A stretch of 7,495 nt of DNA from Candidatus Hydrogenedentota bacterium (lineage in GTDB: Bacteria; Hydrogenedentota; Hydrogenedentia; Hydrogenedentiales; CAITNO01), in contig CAIXUF010001327.1 in the NCBI GenBank assembly GCA_903922535.1, positions 1 through 7,495 on the forward strand. Direction: 5' to 3'. The notes under the pieces are model-generated. The model made no database searches and was not told the DNA's origin. It saw only the letters and a program-made list of their open reading frames with translations. Positions 6,001 through 7,495 of this stretch are shown piece after piece. Both the position numbers and the translations under genes were made by a program. Position 1 is the first letter of the stretch. Every line of letters starts with the position of its first letter.

Positions 6001-7495
6001 GTGGAATGCCACACGTCCTACGCCGACGCCGGCGCCACGGCCATGGACGACGGCGGGGCCGACCTGACCGGCAACATCGTCGTCAGCAACCTGCCGAACG
6101 TGAACGCGCCGGGCACCTACCTTGTGCGCTACAACGTCAGCGACGCCAGCGGCAACAACGCTCCCGAGGTCACGCGCACCGTTAATGTGGTGGACAGCAC
6201 TCCGCCGGTCATCTCCCTGCTGGGCGCCAACCCGGCCACGGTGGAATGCCGTGCATCCTACGCTGATGCCGGCGCCAGCGCCGGCGATGCCTGCGCGGGC
6301 GACCTGACCGGCGGCATCGTCATTGCCGGTCCGGTCAACGCAAACGCTCCCGGCACCTATACCGTGCGCTACAACGTCAGTGACGGCAACGGAAACAGCG
6401 CGATGGAAGTCACGCGAACCGTAATCGTCACGGACACCGCCGCGCCGGTCATTATGCTCAACGGTTCGTCCGCGGTAACGGTGGAGTGCGGCGCAACCTA
6501 TACAGATGCTGGCGCGACAGCCAACGATGCCTGCGCGGGCAACCTGACCGGCAGTATCGTCGTCACCAACCCGGTGAACATACACACGCCCGGCACCTAC
6601 ACCGTGCGGTACAACGCGAAAGACCCGTCGAACAACAGCGCCGTCGAGGTGACGCGGACGGTAACCATCGGAGCAGACACGACCCCACCGGTCATCACAC
6701 TCAACGGTTCGTCCGCGGTAACGGTGCAGTGCGGCGCGACTTACACGGATGCGGGCGCGACGGCGACAGACGACTGTGCGACCGGTTTGGTCGTCACGGT
6801 GGGCGGCGACACGGTAAACACTGCTGTGCCCGGCGCCGCGTACACCGTCACATACAACGCCAACGACGGCCACGGCAACCATGCCGCCGAGGTCACGCGG
6901 ACGGTGACCGTCGCGGACAGCGCGCCGCCGGTCATCACCCCGCTGGGCAGGGCTCCGGTGACGGTGGTGTCGGGTTCGGCATACACCGATGCGGGGGCGA
7001 CGGCGGCGGATGCCTGCACGGGCAACCTAACCGCAAGCATTGTCACGGAGAATCCGGTGAACACCGCCGTGCCTGGCACCTACACGGTCACGTACAACGT
7101 GGGCGACGGCAACGGCAACAGCGCTGTTGAAGCCACACGTATGGTGGTCGTCGTGGATATGCCCTCACCTGTGGTGGGATTCGATTGGACCTGGGTGAAG
7201 GGGGCGATGATGATCGGCCAGTGCGGAATTTACGGGACGCTTGGGACGCCCGAGCCGGCCAGCACGCCCGGCGCGCGCTATGGTGCAATCTCGTGGACGG
7301 ACGCTTCCGGCAAGCCGTGGCTCTTCGGCGGCACCGGAAGCGACGGTGCGGGAAATTCGAGCCGGCTCAACGGCCGCTGGAACGGTGCCGCGTTACTGCC
7401 TATCTCATATGAAGTCTGGCTCATGATAAAACGGCGGAAGTCGAAATCGAATTCCCAGTTCTTCGGAACGTTCAGTTTGCCTTTCTGTCCCGGAG
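2986..7495 (+). CDS. Giant secreted kelch/Ig-like repeat protein, C-terminus beyond window
   Basis: 1503 codons are visible without a stop. Order of parts: signal peptide (1-33, predicted cut AAA/QD); a half unit with W42 and YGT; twelve kelch-type units (LWLFGG at residue 85 and then almost every 73 residues to 882); six Ig-like units (913-1393); a thirteenth kelch unit (WTW at 1401, WLFGG at 1445-1449); and an unrelated tail from about 1466. Each kelch unit reads PGARxxAVSWTD-LWLFGG-LNDLWKYDPATGNWTWMKG-GTYGTLGTP, matching the kelch/galactose-oxidase central-domain pattern; such units form four-stranded propeller blades. Ig-like units begin PPVITL.G and carry TVEC, DAGATA, GNLTG, YTVRYN and EVTRTV, as in bacterial DUF5011/HYR surface domains. 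Likely extracellular binding or adhesion (inference). I cannot see a catalytic site. No surface anchor is in view. It is divergent from the lipoprotein and has its own predicted promoter. Confidence 0.93.
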   Translation, partial: MRQQSGTVVGVWVLLLVGGLVLTGGGPVWNAAAQDACLTVNWAGMKGTLDFGLGPVYGTQCVEDPANRPGVRNSAVSWTDPSGKLWLFGGSNVSGYLNDLWKYDPATGNWNWMKGGSTPNQSGTYGTLGTPDPANAPGARSLAFSWTDLSGNLWLFGGSGYAASGTVHVLNDLWKYDRATGNWTWMKGSSSNAQTGTYGTLGTPAAANMPGARYGGVSWVDSSGMLWLFGGWGFAASGAEDYINDLWKYDPATGNWTWMKGSSARGQNGTYGTRGTPTATNTPGGRDDAVAWTDSSGKLWLFGGLGLGSSAGPNDLNDLWKFDPATGNWTWMKGASTYNQAGIYGTRGTPNSANTPGALDNAVAWTDPSGKLWLFGGDGYATDGGGRLNDLWKYDPATGNWTWMKGTATVSRSGTYGTLGTPAAANTPGGRYSGVSWTDSSGRLWLFGGSGFDCAGAVGYLGDLWQYDLGTGNWTWSGGSAKAAQVGTYGMLGTPAAANTPGARTGAVSWTSALGSLWLFGGIGFAANAGGDLNDLWKYDPTTGNWTWMKGASTVPSQSGTYGTLGTPAVANTPGARYGAVSWTDRSGMLWLFGGNGHSGSGSTGSLNDLWKYDPATGNWTWMKGTATVNKVGTYGTLGTPAAANTPGARRTAVSWTDASGNLWLFGGNGYPGSGSSGYLNDLWQYNSATGNWTWRKGASTVSQSGTYGTLGTPAAANMPGARYGGVSWTDASGALWTFGGYGYDSAGNLGNLNDLWKYDPASGNWTWMKGSPTINQAGTYGTLGTPRPANTPGARLNAVPWTDTSGKLWLFGGNGYDSSGSSGYLNDLWSYDPSSGNWTWINGASITNQFGVCGAIGAPYPSNTPGARHQAVSWLDLSGTLWLFGGSGYDCDGYQTTLGDLWRAFEVTETTPPVITLLGANPITVEYRALYADPGATASDTCSGNLTGSIAVTNPVDVNTPGAYTVRYNVSDGNGNNAVEVTRTVNVVDTIQPAITLVGASPVTVECHTSYADAGATAMDDGGADLTGNIVVSNLPNVNAPGTYLVRYNVSDASGNNAPEVTRTVNVVDSTPPVISLLGANPATVECRASYADAGASAGDACAGDLTGGIVIAGPVNANAPGTYTVRYNVSDGNGNSAMEVTRTVIVTDTAAPVIMLNGSSAVTVECGATYTDAGATANDACAGNLTGSIVVTNPVNIHTPGTYTVRYNAKDPSNNSAVEVTRTVTIGADTTPPVITLNGSSAVTVQCGATYTDAGATATDDCATGLVVTVGGDTVNTAVPGAAYTVTYNANDGHGNHAAEVTRTVTVADSAPPVITPLGRAPVTVVSGSAYTDAGATAADACTGNLTASIVTENPVNTAVPGTYTVTYNVGDGNGNSAVEATRMVVVVDMPSPVVGFDWTWVKGAMMIGQCGIYGTLGTPEPASTPGARYGAISWTDASGKPWLFGGTGSDGAGNSSRLNGRWNGAALLPISYEVWLMIKRRKSKSNSQFFGTFSLPFCPG
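3109..5694 (+). repeat. Twelve tandem kelch units, 73-codon period
   Basis: The LWLFGG box (LWTFGG in unit 10) starts at 3238, 3442, 3661, 3880, 4099, 4315, 4534, 4753, 4972, 5191, 5410 and 5629. Nine of eleven intervals are exactly 219 bases; the others are 204 (short loop in unit 1) and 216. Most of each unit is nearly identical, with variation in the loop after FGG and just after WMKG. The array begins with an isolated W strand (3109) and ends right after LGDLW (5694), so the last unit lacks the WTW strand that the first residues could supply. Confidence 0.92.
5722..7164 (+). repeat. Six tandem Ig-like units, 80-81-codon period
   Basis: Units begin at the PPVI-type motif at 5722, 5962, 6202, 6442, 6685 and 6925; intervals are 240, 240, 240, 243 and 240 bases. 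Each has TVxC, YxDAGATAxD, a Cys near GNLTG, PGTYTVRYN, DGNGN and EVTRTV, the pattern of bacterial extracellular Ig-like DUF5011/HYR-type domains. The paired cysteines are both present in units 3, 4 and 5; unit 1 has Tyr and unit 6 Ser in place of the first, and unit 2 has Gly in place of the second. A stub of a seventh motif (SPVV, 7165-7176) follows. Confidence 0.88.
7186..7380 (+). repeat. Thirteenth kelch unit after the Ig-like block
   Basis: It starts with WTWVKG (7186), then GIYGTLGTP, PGARYGAISWTDASG, PWLFGG (box at 7315) and a changed LNGRW in place of LNDLW. WTW to the WLFGG box is 129 bases, the same as in the main array. It has the regular unit's start but stops at the W; what follows is not kelch sequence. 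Confidence 0.85.
7381..7495 (+). other. Non-kelch tail where the repeat pattern breaks
   Basis: The plus frame stays open but no longer matches KYDPATGNW; it becomes basic and unlike the rest (LMIKRRKSKS within it). On the minus strand a frame open from the right edge to a stop at 7278 reads protein-like over this tail (GKLNVPKNWEFDFDFRRF) and then runs antisense through the kelch unit. The change in character is abrupt. It may be a natural C-terminal region, the edge of an unrelated repeat or element, a deletion joint or an assembly joint. I cannot tell which. Confidence 0.5.

Noticed and set aside
5689..6882. A 397-codon open frame on the minus strand opposite the Ig-like array
   Set aside because: It is antisense to well-defined repeats and its translation is an Arg/Val/Gly/Asp-rich repetitive mirror of them, with no ribosome site or known domain. 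It is a shadow of GC-rich coding DNA.
7405..7426. Stops in the other two plus frames as the end of the repeat protein
   Set aside because: They are not in the kelch frame. Using them would need a frameshift for which there is no clear evidence, although the pattern break at 7381 keeps the question open.

Overview
The window looks like bacterial chromosome of fairly high GC. It holds three genes on two divergent sides. On the minus strand are a partial sodium/sugar cotransporter (left edge to 1334) and a small lipoprotein (1727-2305). On the plus strand is a very large secreted repeat protein that begins at 2986 and runs off the right edge. The combination of an SGLT-like symporter, a short lipoprotein of simple beta-rich make-up and a giant kelch/Ig-like surface protein is common in genomes of the PVC group (Planctomycetes, Verrucomicrobia, Lentisphaerae, Kiritimatiellae) and of candidate phyla such as Hydrogenedentes. 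That placement is an impression from gene style, not a measurement. A Gram-negative type envelope is suggested by the lipobox lipoprotein.

Region by region. 1-1334: first 444 residues of an SGLT-type symporter, start visible, C-terminus beyond the left edge. 1335-1726: a 392-base spacer with a possible promoter for the symporter, a short inverted repeat overlapping it, and a strong 15-bp-arm palindrome. 1727-2305: lipoprotein gene with a clear lipobox and Shine-Dalgarno. 2306-2985: a 680-base divergent control region with a good sigma-70-like promoter pointing left to the lipoprotein and another pointing right to the repeat protein. The stretch between the two promoters has no gene I can support. 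2986-7495: the repeat protein, 1503 codons visible, with no stop before the window ends.

The repeat protein is the main content. After a cleavable signal peptide it has twelve kelch-type units on an almost exact 73-residue period, then six Ig-like units of about 80 residues (DUF5011/HYR style), then a thirteenth kelch unit. The six Ig-like units sit between the third and fourth strand motifs of a kelch unit, and the 73-residue register resumes exactly on the far side. About 115 bases before the window ends, the kelch pattern stops abruptly and the frame continues into unrelated sequence.

The three genes do not form an evident pathway. The symporter would import a sugar, and the lipoprotein and repeat protein are envelope or extracellular. 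I saw no RNA gene, CRISPR array, transposase, phage gene or defence system. The unusual points are the architecture and its abrupt end, the cysteine pattern of the Ig-like units, and the palindromes in the spacers.
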